NCBI GenBank assembly: GCA_050294475.1
Contig: JBNKOE010000016.1
Span: 25,320-89,319, forward strand
Length of the DNA: 64,000 nucleotides
Direction of reading: 5' to 3'
Source of the DNA: Thalassobellus sp050294475
GTDB lineage: Bacteria; Bacteroidota; Bacteroidia; Flavobacteriales; Flavobacteriaceae
Positions 8,216-16,946 of this stretch are shown here, in pieces. The notes beneath the pieces are model-generated. The model had not been told where the DNA came from. It saw only the letters and a program-made list of their open reading frames with translations, and did not search any database. Positions within the stretch are counted from its first letter, which is position 1; each line of letters opens with the position of its first letter. The translations under genes and the position numbers were made by a program.

Positions 8216-8334
8216 TGTCAATTCGAGTGAATGTTACGATTGCAAATGAGAGATATTAGTATCGAGAATCAAGTTTTTGGCTCAAAAGAAAAGTTCTCGA
8301 TACAATTTTTTATCGAAAATCACTTGAACTGACA
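8216..8334. repeat. 119-bp inverted-repeat element (palindromic intergenic repeat)
   Basis: The element is bounded by TGTCAATTCGAGTG (8216-8229) and CACTTGAACTGACA (8321-8334), which are inverted copies matching at 12 of 14 positions. Inside are ATCGAGAA and TTCTCGAT, a second pair of inverted arms. No coding capacity is visible. Similar elements with these ends recur in flavobacterial genomes, from my general knowledge. It fills most of the 350-bp gap between the TfoX and carbonic anhydrase genes; nothing else is seen in that gap. It could fold as a long hairpin in RNA and act as a terminator, or be a miniature non-autonomous mobile element. Confidence 0.7.
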
Positions 8335-8415
8335 TTAAATAATGTGTAATGAGTCAAAATGCACAATGGGTATTGTTTAAGTTTTGATGTTCGGGGATGT
8401 ACTAATATTTAATAA

Positions 8416-8784
8416 TTATTTTTTCTTCCTAGGTTTACTCGTTTTCGCTAGCGGATTAAAAGCTAAGCATAAATCTAACCAATAGCTTAAATCAGTATCG
8501 GTATCAAAACCATCGGGTGTTACAAAAATGTAACCTCGCATTGGGCGTCCTGTAAAATCCATTGGTAAGCATTCGGGTTTGTTAAGTTCGGCTTCATAAA
8601 CAGATTCTCCAATACGCGCCATGAGTAAGTTATTTCCATACTTTTTGTCAATATGGATGCCACAAAGCATTTTATTGTTAACTTTAAAGCATAAACCACC
8701 CATCATTTTTAGTTCTTCAAAATGGATGTGTTTTTCTTTTAGATTTTTTCGGATTCTATCTGCTAAAAATTCATCGTATGCCAT
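8416..8784 (-). CDS. TfoX N-terminal domain protein, 122 aa
   Basis: The protein consists of one TfoX/Sxy N-terminal domain. Evidence is MAYDEFLADRIRKNL, then ELKMMGGLCFKVNNKMLCGI, the conserved Gly-rich core, and GYIFVTPDGFDTDTDLSYWL. The C-terminal TfoX domain is absent, as in many stand-alone members. In gamma-proteobacteria TfoX/Sxy proteins regulate competence; the role of stand-alone N-domain proteins in Bacteroidota is not established, so competence should not be assumed. It ends in a basic tail (TSKPRKKK). The start codon lies one base from the stop of the acyltransferase gene, so the two are probably co-transcribed. Confidence 0.87.
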   Translation of the reverse strand: MAYDEFLADRIRKNLKEKHIHFEELKMMGGLCFKVNNKMLCGIHIDKKYGNNLLMARIGESVYEAELNKPECLPMDFTGRPMRGYIFVTPDGFDTDTDLSYWLDLCLAFNPLAKTSKPRKKK

Positions 8785-8785
8785 A

Positions 8786-9874
8786 TTATTTTTTGAATTT
8801 ATCAGTTAGTTTCCTTGCTAAATTATAAACAAAATGATTTGTTTTTACATAATAAAATGAAATAAAGCAGACAATAGCTATAAAGATTATTGCTCCTAAA
8901 ATAGCTTCAGTTGGGGTTAAAGACTGATTTAAAAATCGTTTCAAGCCGTAACCAGTATAACTTCCATAAAGTATAATAAAATGTATAACGTAGATAGATA
9001 ACGTTTTTTCTCCTATTCTAGTAATAATAGATTGTTTTAAAAACCGTTCAAAAGAATAAAAAATACCAAACAAGATTAGCACATTGCCTAAGCGGGTAAA
9101 TAGGTAATTATAATCGGCACTTAATTTTAATAATTCAATACCAGTAATTTTATTAAGTTTTAAAAGAAACCACGTAGAACAAAACATAAGTAAAATTCCC
9201 ATAGTAAAAAATGAGATAATGGTAACTGTTTTAAAGCGATTACGATGCGCATGTCTAAAAAACACTGTAGATATAAAAGCCCCAAATGCAGAATAACCAA
9301 GCCAAGGCAAAATAGTGAAAACAGAGCCGTTTATTTTTGTCATGTAATTAGCAATAATTAGTGGTAAATTTTCAATAGCTAAATTTCTATATAACGGCTC
9401 AGATAAAAAAGATAGGCAACCTATTGTAAAAAGTACACAAGAAAATAAGTAACTATGTTTTTTTAATAGAATATGTAAACAAACTAAAATAATTAATGAA
9501 AGCCCAATGCATTGTAGTACATCAATAACTAAAAAATAAGTATTAAAATAACCGCTTAACCAACTTATTAAATTAATTCTAAGACTATATCCTATTGCAA
9601 TTAACAGCATACCTCTAAATAAACCTTTTTTTATTCTGGGTTGGTCATTGCCTTTAGCATGAGCACGAAGTAGTAAATATGTAAAAATCAACCCCGAAAT
9701 AGTAAAAAATACAGGAGCTGTAATACCTCTAAAATATGACCATACAACAAAAACTATACTAGAGTCGTCTTTGTAAATAGGAGCGATAAGAGTGTCAATA
9801 AAATGCCCTTGTAGCATCATTAAAATGGCAAATGCTCTTACAGCATCAATAAAATATAAACGGTTGGTGTGCAA
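8786..9874 (-). CDS. DUF1624 / HGSNAT-like membrane acyltransferase, 362 aa
   Basis: This is an integral membrane protein with about 10 transmembrane segments. The start RLYFIDAVRAFAILMMLQGH matches the first helix of the heparan-alpha-glucosaminide N-acetyltransferase (DUF1624) family, which carries a conserved His after the RAFAI motif. Further helices include APVFFTISGLIFTYLLL and GSVFTILPWLGYSAFGAFIS. The family transfers acyl groups from acyl-CoA across the membrane; the acceptor here is unknown, possibly a cell-envelope sugar. It may equally be filed under the wider acyltransferase-3 superfamily. It lies upstream of and adjacent to the TfoX-N gene and is divergent from the acetate operon. 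Confidence 0.85.
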   Translation of the reverse strand: MHTNRLYFIDAVRAFAILMMLQGHFIDTLIAPIYKDDSSIVFVVWSYFRGITAPVFFTISGLIFTYLLLRAHAKGNDQPRIKKGLFRGMLLIAIGYSLRINLISWLSGYFNTYFLVIDVLQCIGLSLIILVCLHILLKKHSYLFSCVLFTIGCLSFLSEPLYRNLAIENLPLIIANYMTKINGSVFTILPWLGYSAFGAFISTVFFRHAHRNRFKTVTIISFFTMGILLMFCSTWFLLKLNKITGIELLKLSADYNYLFTRLGNVLILFGIFYSFERFLKQSIITRIGEKTLSIYVIHFIILYGSYTGYGLKRFLNQSLTPTEAILGAIIFIAIVCFISFYYVKTNHFVYNLARKLTDKFKK

Positions 9875-10154
9875 TACAATTTGGTTTGATGGATATAAAG
9901 ATACTTTTAAAAATTTAAAATATAAGAATACCTAAATCCAATTCCTGTTTTTTATAGTTATCTATAGGTTTTTTTAAATAGAAAAATAAAATTGTATTTA
10001 ACATTCAAAATATTATATTAGCGATATTATTGCTGTTTTTGATGTTAAAAATGTAATTTTTTAATACTTTTTTAATGAATTTATCAATCATTAAAAATGT
10101 CGAAAATTTGTAATATGTAAGAATTATAAACAACTAAACTAAACAAAGTAAGAA

Positions 10155-10409
10155 ATGACAAAAAACAATGCAAAAGCCTATTGGAAAGAAAATATAAGGT
10201 ATGTTCTCATACTTTTAGTAATATGGTTTTTAGTGTCTTATGGCGCAGGTATTTTATTTAAAGACACCCTAAATCAAATAAAAATTGGAGGCTTTAAACT
10301 CGGGTTTTGGTTTGCACAACAAGGATCTATGTATGTATTTGTAGTACTCATATTTGTATACGTTCGTCTAATGAATAAACTTGATAAAAAATACGGATAT
10401 GATGAATAG
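10155..10409 (+). CDS. DUF4212 small membrane subunit of sodium/solute symporter, 84 aa
   Basis: The short protein has two transmembrane helices (YVLILLVIWFLVSYGAGILF and GSMYVFVVLIFVYVRLM) between a basic N-terminus and a charged C-terminus. This fits DUF4212, which is almost always encoded just before a VC_2705-type SSS transporter and is thought to be its partner. The motif FWFAQQGS is typical of the family. It overlaps the transporter gene by 11 bases, implying translational coupling. It is the first gene of the predicted acetate operon. The 280-bp divergent region before it must hold the promoter, but I see no convincing -33/-7 pair. Confidence 0.92.
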   Translation: MTKNNAKAYWKENIRYVLILLVIWFLVSYGAGILFKDTLNQIKIGGFKLGFWFAQQGSMYVFVVLIFVYVRLMNKLDKKYGYDE

Positions 10410-12126
10410 TATATTATTAGCAGAAAGTATTGGTGTTCAAAATTGGACTTATATATTAGTAGGAGTTACGTTTGCAATTTATATTGGAATTGCAATTTGG
10501 ACTAGAGCAGGGTCTACTAAAGAGTTTTATGTTGCAGGTGGAGGCGTATCTCCTTTAGCAAACGGTATGGCAACGGCTGCCGATTGGATGAGTGCAGCTT
10601 CTTTTATATCTATGGCAGGAATTATTTCCTTTGCAGGGTATGATGGTGCTGTATATTTAATGGGATGGACAGGAGGATATGTGCTTCTTGCATTATTATT
10701 AGCCCCTTACTTAAGAAAGTTTGGAAAATTTACGGTTCCCGATTTTATTGGAGATCGTTATTACTCTAATACAGCGCGTTTTGTGGGTGTTATTTGTGCT
10801 CTTTTAGTATCATTTACCTATGTAGCAGGACAAATGCGAGGTGTTGGTTTGGTATTTTCTCGCTTTTTAGAAGTAGATATCAATACAGGTGTTATTATAG
10901 GAATGCTTATTGTCTTATTTTATGCGGTGCTTGGAGGTATGAAAGGTATCACATATACACAAGTAGCACAGTATTGTGTGCTAATTTTTGCTTTTATGGT
11001 ACCTGCTATTTTTATATCTATTCAAATGACAGGTAACCCGATTCCGCAATTAGGGTTTGGTGGTACATTAGCCGATGGATCAGGGACTTATTTACTTGAT
11101 AAATTAGATGGGTTGAGTGCCGATCTTGGTTTTGCTGAATATACTGAAGGTTCAAAGTCAATGATAGATGTATTTGCTATTACATTAGCATTAATGGTTG
11201 GTACAGCAGGATTACCGCATGTTATAGTGCGTTTCTTTACAGTTAAGCGTGTAAAAGATGCTAGGAAATCAGCAGGATTAGCTTTATTATTAATAGCAAT
11301 ATTATATACTACAGCACCTGCAGTTTCAGTTTTTGCGAGAACCAATTTAATTGAAACAGTTTCAAATAAGCCTTATGCTGCAATGCCAGAGTGGTTTAAA
11401 AAATGGGAGTTGACTGGTTTGATTCATTTTGATGATAAGAATAAAGATGGGAACATTCAATATTTGGCAGATAAGTCTAAAAATGAATTAGTAGTAGACA
11501 ACGATATTATGGTTTTGGCGAATCCTGAAATTGCAAGATTACCTAATTGGGTAATTGCTTTAGTTGCAGCAGGATCATTAGCTGCTGCTTTATCAACAGC
11601 AGCTGGGTTATTATTAGTTATTTCATCGTCAGTATCTCATGATTTAATTAAGAAAATGGTGAATCCTAATATTTCTGAAAAAGGAGAATTAGTGGCAGCT
11701 CGTTTATCTGCTGTTATAGCTGTTGTTGTGGCTGGATATTTCGGAATTAATCCTCCAGGATTTGTAGCAGCGACAGTTGCTTTAGCGTTTGGTTTAGCCG
11801 CAGCATCTTTTTTTCCAGCCATTATTTTGGGTATTTTTTATAAAAAGATGAATAAAGAAGGTGCTATTGCAGGAATGGTAGTTGGTATTACATCCATGTT
11901 ATTATATATGGTTAAATATAGATTAGGTTGGTTTGATGATGTTTTACCAGATAAAAGCGAATGGTGGTTTGGAATTTCTCCAGAAGGTTTTGGTACGGTT
12001 GCCATGATTTTAAATTTCGTAGTATCTATTGTTATAATGAAATTTACACCACATCCGCCACAAGATGTTCAAGAAATAGTAGAAAAAATAAGAATACCAA
12101 GTGGGGCAGGAGAAGCAACACATTAA
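10399..12126 (+). CDS. Sodium:solute symporter (acetate permease-like, VC_2705 type), 575 aa
   Basis: This SSS-family transporter probably imports acetate or another short carboxylate with sodium. It has about 13 hydrophobic segments. Family blocks include TKEFYVAGGGVSPLANGMA, then TAADWMSAASFISMAG, DRYYSNTARFVGVICA and AAGSLAAALSTAAGLLLVIS. The frame extends to a TTG at 10381, but ATG at 10399 (or 10402) is preferred since it gives the short N-terminus MMNSILLAESIGVQNW and a coupled overlap with DUF4212. An insertion around residues 330-375 with EWFKKWELTGLIHFDDKNKD is soluble and typical of this subgroup. The downstream acs gene supports acetate as the substrate; this remains inference. Confidence 0.92.
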   Translation: MMNSILLAESIGVQNWTYILVGVTFAIYIGIAIWTRAGSTKEFYVAGGGVSPLANGMATAADWMSAASFISMAGIISFAGYDGAVYLMGWTGGYVLLALLLAPYLRKFGKFTVPDFIGDRYYSNTARFVGVICALLVSFTYVAGQMRGVGLVFSRFLEVDINTGVIIGMLIVLFYAVLGGMKGITYTQVAQYCVLIFAFMVPAIFISIQMTGNPIPQLGFGGTLADGSGTYLLDKLDGLSADLGFAEYTEGSKSMIDVFAITLALMVGTAGLPHVIVRFFTVKRVKDARKSAGLALLLIAILYTTAPAVSVFARTNLIETVSNKPYAAMPEWFKKWELTGLIHFDDKNKDGNIQYLADKSKNELVVDNDIMVLANPEIARLPNWVIALVAAGSLAAALSTAAGLLLVISSSVSHDLIKKMVNPNISEKGELVAARLSAVIAVVVAGYFGINPPGFVAATVALAFGLAAASFFPAIILGIFYKKMNKEGAIAGMVVGITSMLLYMVKYRLGWFDDVLPDKSEWWFGISPEGFGTVAMILNFVVSIVIMKFTPHPPQDVQEIVEKIRIPSGAGEATH

Positions 12127-12164
12127 TAATGGAATATAGTAAAATATAATATTTAAATAGCAGC

Positions 12165-14072
12165 ATGAGTAATTATCATATTAAACACTTAGAAGAGTAT
12201 TATCAAGTATATAGAAAATCGATAAGAGAACCTGAAAATTTTTGGGAAGAAGTAGCCGAAGAACATTTTATGTGGCGAAAAAAATGGGACAATGTATTAA
12301 GTTGGGATTTTAATAAGCCTGAAGTTAAATGGTTTGAAGGAGCTCAATTAAATATTACAGAGAATTGTATAGATAGGCATTTAGCTACTAGGGCAGATAA
12401 AACAGCCATTTTATTTGAGCCTAACAATCCTAGCGATTCAGCTGAACATATTTCTTATAAACAATTATACGAACGTGTTAACCAGTTTGCAAATGTTTTA
12501 AAAGAACAGGGTATAAAAAAAGGAGATCGTGTTTGTATTTATTTACCAATGATTCCTGAATTGGCCATTTCGGTTTTAGCTTGTGCTAGAATTGGTGCCA
12601 TACATTCTGTTGTTTTTGCTGGTTTTTCAGCAACAGCTTTATCAACTAGAATTAATGATTCAGATTGTAAAATGGTTATTACTAGTGATGGTTCATATCG
12701 TGGAGAGAAAACAATTGATTTAAAAGGTATTGTAGATGAAGCTTTAGAAAGTTGTGATGGTGTTGAATCTGTTTTGGTAGCAAAAAGAATTAACTCAGAA
12801 ATAGATATGAAAACAGGTCGCGACCAATGGTTGCAGCCACTTTTAGATAAAGCTTCTACAGAGTGCGAAGCAGAAACAATGAATGCAGAAGATCCGTTGT
12901 TTATTTTGTACACTTCTGGTTCTACAGGAAAGCCTAAAGGAATGGTTCATACAACAGGAGGTTATATGGTTTATACAGCATATACTTTTAAAAATGTATT
13001 TCAGTATAGAGAAAACGATGTGTATTGGTGTACTGCCGATATTGGTTGGATTACAGGGCATAGTTATATTGTTTATGGCCCTCTAGCAAATGGGGCTACA
13101 ACCGTAATGTTTGAAGGTGTACCAAGTTACCCTGATTTCGGACGTTTTTGGGAAGTTGTAGAAAAACATAAAGTGAATCAGTTTTACACAGCACCAACAG
13201 CCATTAGAGCCTTAGCAAAACAGGGTATGGAATTGGTTGATAAATATGATTTAACATCTCTTAAAGTTTTAGGCTCAGTAGGAGAACCTATTAATGAGGA
13301 AGCTTGGCATTGGTATAATGATAATATAGGAAAAAAGAAAAGCCCTATTGTAGATACTTGGTGGCAAACCGAAACAGGAGGTATTATGATAAGTCCTATT
13401 CCGTTTGTAACACCTACAAAACCAACCTATGCAACTTTACCTTTTATAGGCATTCAGCCAGCCTTAATGGATGAAAATGGCAAAGAATTAAAAGGAAACC
13501 AAGTAGATGGTCGTTTATGTATTAAATTCCCTTGGCCAAGTATGGCGCGAACCATTTGGGGAAATCATCAACGCTATAAGGAAACTTATTTCTCGGCATA
13601 TGAAAATAAATATTTCACAGGAGATGGTGCGTTAAGAGATGAGGTTGGATATTACAGAATTACAGGTCGTGTAGATGATGTTATTATTGTTTCTGGACAT
13701 AATTTAGGTACAGCTCCAATTGAAGATGCTATTAACGAGCATCCAGCAGTTGCAGAATCTGCTATTGTTGGTTTTCCACATGATATTAAAGGAAATGCAT
13801 TGTATGGTTATGTTATTTTAAAAGATGTAGGAGAAACTAGAGATCATACTAATTTACGAAATGAGATTAATCAAATTATTACAGAGCATATTGGTCCAAT
13901 AGCTAAATTAGATAAAATTCAGTTTACTAGTGGTTTGCCAAAAACACGTTCTGGAAAAATAATGCGACGTATTTTACGTAAAATAGCTTGTAAAGATTTT
14001 AGTAATTTAGGAGATACTAGTACACTTTTAAATCCAGAAGTGGTTCAAGATATAATTGATAATGTAAAATAA
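12165..14072 (+). CDS. acs: Acetyl-CoA synthetase, 635 aa
   Basis: The enzyme converts acetate, ATP and CoA to acetyl-CoA, AMP and PPi in the cytoplasm. The sequence has the AMP-binding loop LYTSGSTGKPKGMVHTTGGY, the A5-type block VDTWWQTETGGIMI, the hinge YRITGRVDDVIIVSGHNLG and the C-terminal PKTRSGKIMRRILRKI with the catalytic lysine that is acetylated in other bacteria. The N-terminal WFEGAQLNITENCIDRHL is the ACS-specific domain. Length (635) is close to that of E. coli Acs (652). It lies 38 bases after the symporter and ends before a bidirectional terminator, so it closes the operon. Together these genes form an acetate uptake and activation unit. Confidence 0.97.
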   Translation: MSNYHIKHLEEYYQVYRKSIREPENFWEEVAEEHFMWRKKWDNVLSWDFNKPEVKWFEGAQLNITENCIDRHLATRADKTAILFEPNNPSDSAEHISYKQLYERVNQFANVLKEQGIKKGDRVCIYLPMIPELAISVLACARIGAIHSVVFAGFSATALSTRINDSDCKMVITSDGSYRGEKTIDLKGIVDEALESCDGVESVLVAKRINSEIDMKTGRDQWLQPLLDKASTECEAETMNAEDPLFILYTSGSTGKPKGMVHTTGGYMVYTAYTFKNVFQYRENDVYWCTADIGWITGHSYIVYGPLANGATTVMFEGVPSYPDFGRFWEVVEKHKVNQFYTAPTAIRALAKQGMELVDKYDLTSLKVLGSVGEPINEEAWHWYNDNIGKKKSPIVDTWWQTETGGIMISPIPFVTPTKPTYATLPFIGIQPALMDENGKELKGNQVDGRLCIKFPWPSMARTIWGNHQRYKETYFSAYENKYFTGDGALRDEVGYYRITGRVDDVIIVSGHNLGTAPIEDAINEHPAVAESAIVGFPHDIKGNALYGYVILKDVGETRDHTNLRNEINQIITEHIGPIAKLDKIQFTSGLPKTRSGKIMRRILRKIACKDFSNLGDTSTLLNPEVVQDIIDNVK

Positions 14073-14091
14073 AATAAGTTATTTATTAATG

Positions 14092-14124
14092 AAAAGCGCA
14101 ATCATTTTGATTGTGCTTTTTTTT
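14092..14124. terminator. Bidirectional terminator between acs and the exonuclease gene
   Basis: The hairpin AAAAGCGCAATCA / TTGATTGTGCTTTTTT has about 11 pairs with a TTTTGA-type loop and T-runs on both strands. It separates two convergent genes and probably serves both. Confidence 0.85.
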
Positions 14125-14125
14125 A

Positions 14126-14788
14126 CTATCTATTCAATAAATATCCCCAATTTAAATGCTTGCGTTTATCTAATCGCGATAAAATTTTTAAAAAAACTAA
14201 TGCCGTAATAAGCGCATCACCTGTTGCTGTATGCCTATCTACTGTAGGTACTTTAAGCTCTTTACATAAATAGTCTAAAGTATAAGGTTTTGTGTTGTCT
14301 TGATAAATAATATGTAATGATTTTCTATATAAAACACCTGTATCTATAAACTTGTTTTTTAATTTGCCTAAACCATGTCTTAAAAGCATTTCATTTATCA
14401 TTCCTTTATCAAAACTAGCATGATGTGCAATTAAAACATCATTTTTTATATATTTTAAAAAGGTTTTTATGGCTTCTAATTCACATACTTTTTCAAGATT
14501 TCCGTTTTTCATTAAACCGTGAATTTTAACAGTTTCAGCTTTAAAAACATCTTGTTCTAAATAAAGTTCTAAGCTTTTATTTACTTCAATGGTTTTTCCT
14601 AAAAATGATACGGCTCCAATAGATAAAATTCTATCTTCTTTTTTATCAAAACCTGTTGTTTCGGTGTCAAACGCAATAAAGCGAGATGTATTAATTTGGT
14701 TTTTGTTTTTGTTTTTAAAATAACTAAGATATTCTATCCAAAAATCTGGATATTCTTTTTGTTTTTTAAAAGGCCATTTAAAACTCAT
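14126..14788 (-). CDS. DnaQ-like 3'-5' exonuclease, 220 aa
   Basis: This DEDDh-family nuclease resembles the epsilon proofreading subunit fold. Exo I is FIAFDTETTGFDKKEDRIL with Asp41 and Glu43, Exo II is LIAHHASFDKGMINEML and Exo III is DRHTATGDALITALVF, giving the catalytic His and Asp. All catalytic residues are present. It is not linked to a polymerase gene. It lies directly downstream of the cNMP/CBS/DUF294 gene with one base between them, so it is co-transcribed and perhaps functionally coupled. Exonuclease plus DUF294 protein beside an SSS/DUF4212/Acs locus is a recurrent arrangement, from my general knowledge, but the substrate of the nuclease there is unknown. Confidence 0.92.
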   Translation of the reverse strand: MSFKWPFKKQKEYPDFWIEYLSYFKNKNKNQINTSRFIAFDTETTGFDKKEDRILSIGAVSFLGKTIEVNKSLELYLEQDVFKAETVKIHGLMKNGNLEKVCELEAIKTFLKYIKNDVLIAHHASFDKGMINEMLLRHGLGKLKNKFIDTGVLYRKSLHIIYQDNTKPYTLDYLCKELKVPTVDRHTATGDALITALVFLKILSRLDKRKHLNWGYLLNR

Positions 14789-14789
14789 A

Positions 14790-16709
14790 TTACATAAAGT
14801 TTTTTAAATCGAATCGTAATTTTAAGGTTTCTTGAATTTCACTTATGGGTTTAAAACAGCGCTTTAATTTTAATTGTTCTTCTTTAGTTAAGGTCTCTAT
14901 TTTTATAAATTTCCCTGAATTATTATGAAGTAAACCTTGTTTGGTTTTAAATTTAGATAAAGCTTTAAAAGCATAAGAGCAGGATTCGTAAAGTTCTTTA
15001 TTGTTAGGTTCTAGTTCTGCTAACTTTTCATAACGTAGCGATGTGTTATTAATACCTTTTACTTTTTTACTCAATATAAGTAGTCTTGCTGCATCTATTA
15101 ATGGCATTAGGGCTCTACTTTTTATATTGAAAAGATCTTTTTCTTCATCGTTTTTTTCAAAAACAAATCGCTTAAACAACCCCAGAGGAGAAGGGTTTTT
15201 AAGTGCATCTCTCCCTAAGAATTTAAAAAATAAAGCGGTTTCATCTAGCGCACTATAAATAGAATCTGATAGGTCTTCAATTAAACTTTTATCTCCATAA
15301 ACACTGTTAAAGTCGAAAAAAATGGAGGATAGCAATATGGCTTTATCATCAGGATTTAAAATCCAACCACTAAATTGCGATTTCCATTCTGAAATAGATT
15401 TACACCATTCTTTGTTACTTGCCATCATATCGGCTTCGCAGTATTCAAAACCTATTTTATTTAAAGATTTAGTAACGAGTTTTGCTAATTCTAGAAAATA
15501 GTTCTGAGTTTCTTCGTATTTATCTTCAGTTACATCTTGAAATACAATAGCGTTATCTTGGTCTGTAAAAAGTAATTGTTCTTTTCTACCTTGGCTACCA
15601 ATTGCCATCCATGAAAACGGAACAGGAGGTGGAGTAGGCATTTTTTTTAAAGCTATTTCTATAGCACGCACAGTAACAGCATCATTAATTTGTGAAATTA
15701 ATTTAACAATATGCGACAAAGGAATGTTTTGTTCTAAATAACTTTTAATTAAATTATTAGCTTTTAATCTGGCAGCTCTAAGTTTTTTAGTGCGTTTAGC
15801 TCGTTTTATTTCTTTTAGTATAACCGACGGATTATTACCTAATGTAACTAATACATCATGGTGTGTTAAAACACCAATAAGTTTAGAGTTTACGGTACCA
15901 TCTTTTGTTATACACAAATGACCAATACTATGCTTAATCATTTGAAGTTGTCCATCGGCTACTGTTATATTTTTTTTACTTGTAAATACAGGTGTATTCA
16001 TAATATTGCTAACCGATGTTTCAATAGGGAATAAGCCAGTAGCAATTTTGTTTTTTATATCACTATTTGTAATAATTCCTACTGGATTTTTATTATCATC
16101 AACAACAATAATACAGCCAATTTTATTAGCACTCATTTTAATGGCAGCTTCTTTTAAAGTTGAATCAATTTTACATGTAATAGGTTTCTTTGTATAATTA
16201 GCCGTTTGGAAATTTACAATGTCTTGAGAATTGTTAGGTAAATAATCACCAAATATTTTACCTGTTTCTTCTGCAGTATAAGGGTCGTATGAGTTTGTTG
16301 CAAAAGCCGTAATTAAAAATTTGTAAACCTTAGCATTATTATTTGTTACTGTTTCAAATGTATTAATAGGAATGGCGTAAACAATAGATTCTTCATTTGC
16401 CGTAGCGGTTAGTTTATAATCTTCTTTAGCTATAAGTGGTCTTACTCCAAATACATCACCTGCATCGCTTATGTTTATAATTTCTTGGGTGTTATTTGTT
16501 GTTGTATGCAACAACGAAACGCCTCCATTTCTAACCATATAAAAATGTTCGTTAAAATTATCGCCTTTTTTAAATAGTGTGTCACCTTTTTCTAAATAAA
16601 TAATAGAAACTTGAGAAGAAATTTTAAGTAAATCTTCAAGTTTTAAAAGATTAAAAGGTGGATAGTTTTTTAAAAAATCATTAACGCGTTCTGCAATGGA
16701 GTTTTTCAT
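14790..16709 (-). CDS. cNMP-binding / CBS / DUF294 nucleotidyltransferase-like protein, 639 aa
   Basis: This is a cytoplasmic multidomain signal protein. Residues 10-125 form a cyclic-nucleotide-binding fold (YLEKGDTLFKKGDNFNEHFY). Residues 170-290 carry a CBS pair (SANKIGCIIVVDDNKNPVGI and a second copy ending LIGVLTHHDVL). Residues 330-475 are the DUF294 nucleotidyltransferase-like domain with PFSWMAIGSQGRKEQ and LFTDQDNAIVF, where GSxGR and the DxD-like acidic pair look intact. The C-terminal 150 residues are the DUF294 output domain. Such proteins resemble the GlnD uridylyltransferase core, so nucleotide sensing and target modification are plausible but untested. The gene is convergent with the acetate operon and carries a perfect palindrome 26 bases upstream. 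Confidence 0.93.
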   Translation of the reverse strand: MKNSIAERVNDFLKNYPPFNLLKLEDLLKISSQVSIIYLEKGDTLFKKGDNFNEHFYMVRNGGVSLLHTTTNNTQEIINISDAGDVFGVRPLIAKEDYKLTATANEESIVYAIPINTFETVTNNNAKVYKFLITAFATNSYDPYTAEETGKIFGDYLPNNSQDIVNFQTANYTKKPITCKIDSTLKEAAIKMSANKIGCIIVVDDNKNPVGIITNSDIKNKIATGLFPIETSVSNIMNTPVFTSKKNITVADGQLQMIKHSIGHLCITKDGTVNSKLIGVLTHHDVLVTLGNNPSVILKEIKRAKRTKKLRAARLKANNLIKSYLEQNIPLSHIVKLISQINDAVTVRAIEIALKKMPTPPPVPFSWMAIGSQGRKEQLLFTDQDNAIVFQDVTEDKYEETQNYFLELAKLVTKSLNKIGFEYCEADMMASNKEWCKSISEWKSQFSGWILNPDDKAILLSSIFFDFNSVYGDKSLIEDLSDSIYSALDETALFFKFLGRDALKNPSPLGLFKRFVFEKNDEEKDLFNIKSRALMPLIDAARLLILSKKVKGINNTSLRYEKLAELEPNNKELYESCSYAFKALSKFKTKQGLLHNNSGKFIKIETLTKEEQLKLKRCFKPISEIQETLKLRFDLKNFM

Positions 16710-16734
16710 ATGTTAATAATTATTGTTTTTACTG

Positions 16735-16746
16735 GTTACATGTAAC
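16735..16746. promoter_or_regulatory. Perfect palindrome GTTACATGTAAC upstream of DUF294 gene
   Basis: A 12-bp perfect inverted repeat lies 26 bases upstream of the start codon at 16709, where a repressor or activator would act. The same half-sites GTTACA and TGTAAC recur with a 3-base spacer at 25781-25795, before the second aconitase gene. The different spacing makes binding by one protein uncertain. Confidence 0.4.
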
Positions 16747-16768
16747 ATTTATTAAATCGTTTTAAAAT

Positions 16769-16822
16769 CTAGAAGAATTCTCCTTTAAGAATCTCGCCAG
16801 CTCCAATTGCTAGTATTTTCAT
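16769..16822 (-). pseudogene. 17-codon fragment resembling a Rossmann-fold N-terminus
   Basis: On the minus strand an ATG at 16822 opens MKILAIGAGEILKGEFF and then a stop. The first nine residues resemble the glycine-rich nucleotide-binding start of enzymes such as ProC (MKVLVIGAG at 30338 in this window). It could be the remnant of a deleted gene or a chance match; the short length prevents a decision. Confidence 0.2.
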
Positions 16823-16946
16823 GGTATTTTATTTAGTTGCTATTGAGAATGTAAATTTAATAAATACGGCGATTATAATTGTTCTATATTTAACTTCTTT
16901 AAGTGAAGCAATTACTTGAAGCAAGAATTTTTAGTTTATATCATTA

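Noticed and set aside
8416..8784. TfoX protein as evidence for natural competence
   Set aside because: Only the N-terminal domain is present and no competence genes are in the window.
14126..16709. Exonuclease plus nucleotidyltransferase-like protein as a phage-defence pair
   Set aside because: The DUF294 protein has cNMP and CBS domains and the locus sits against acetate genes, which fits metabolic control better; no defence hallmark such as an effector or reverse transcriptase is seen.
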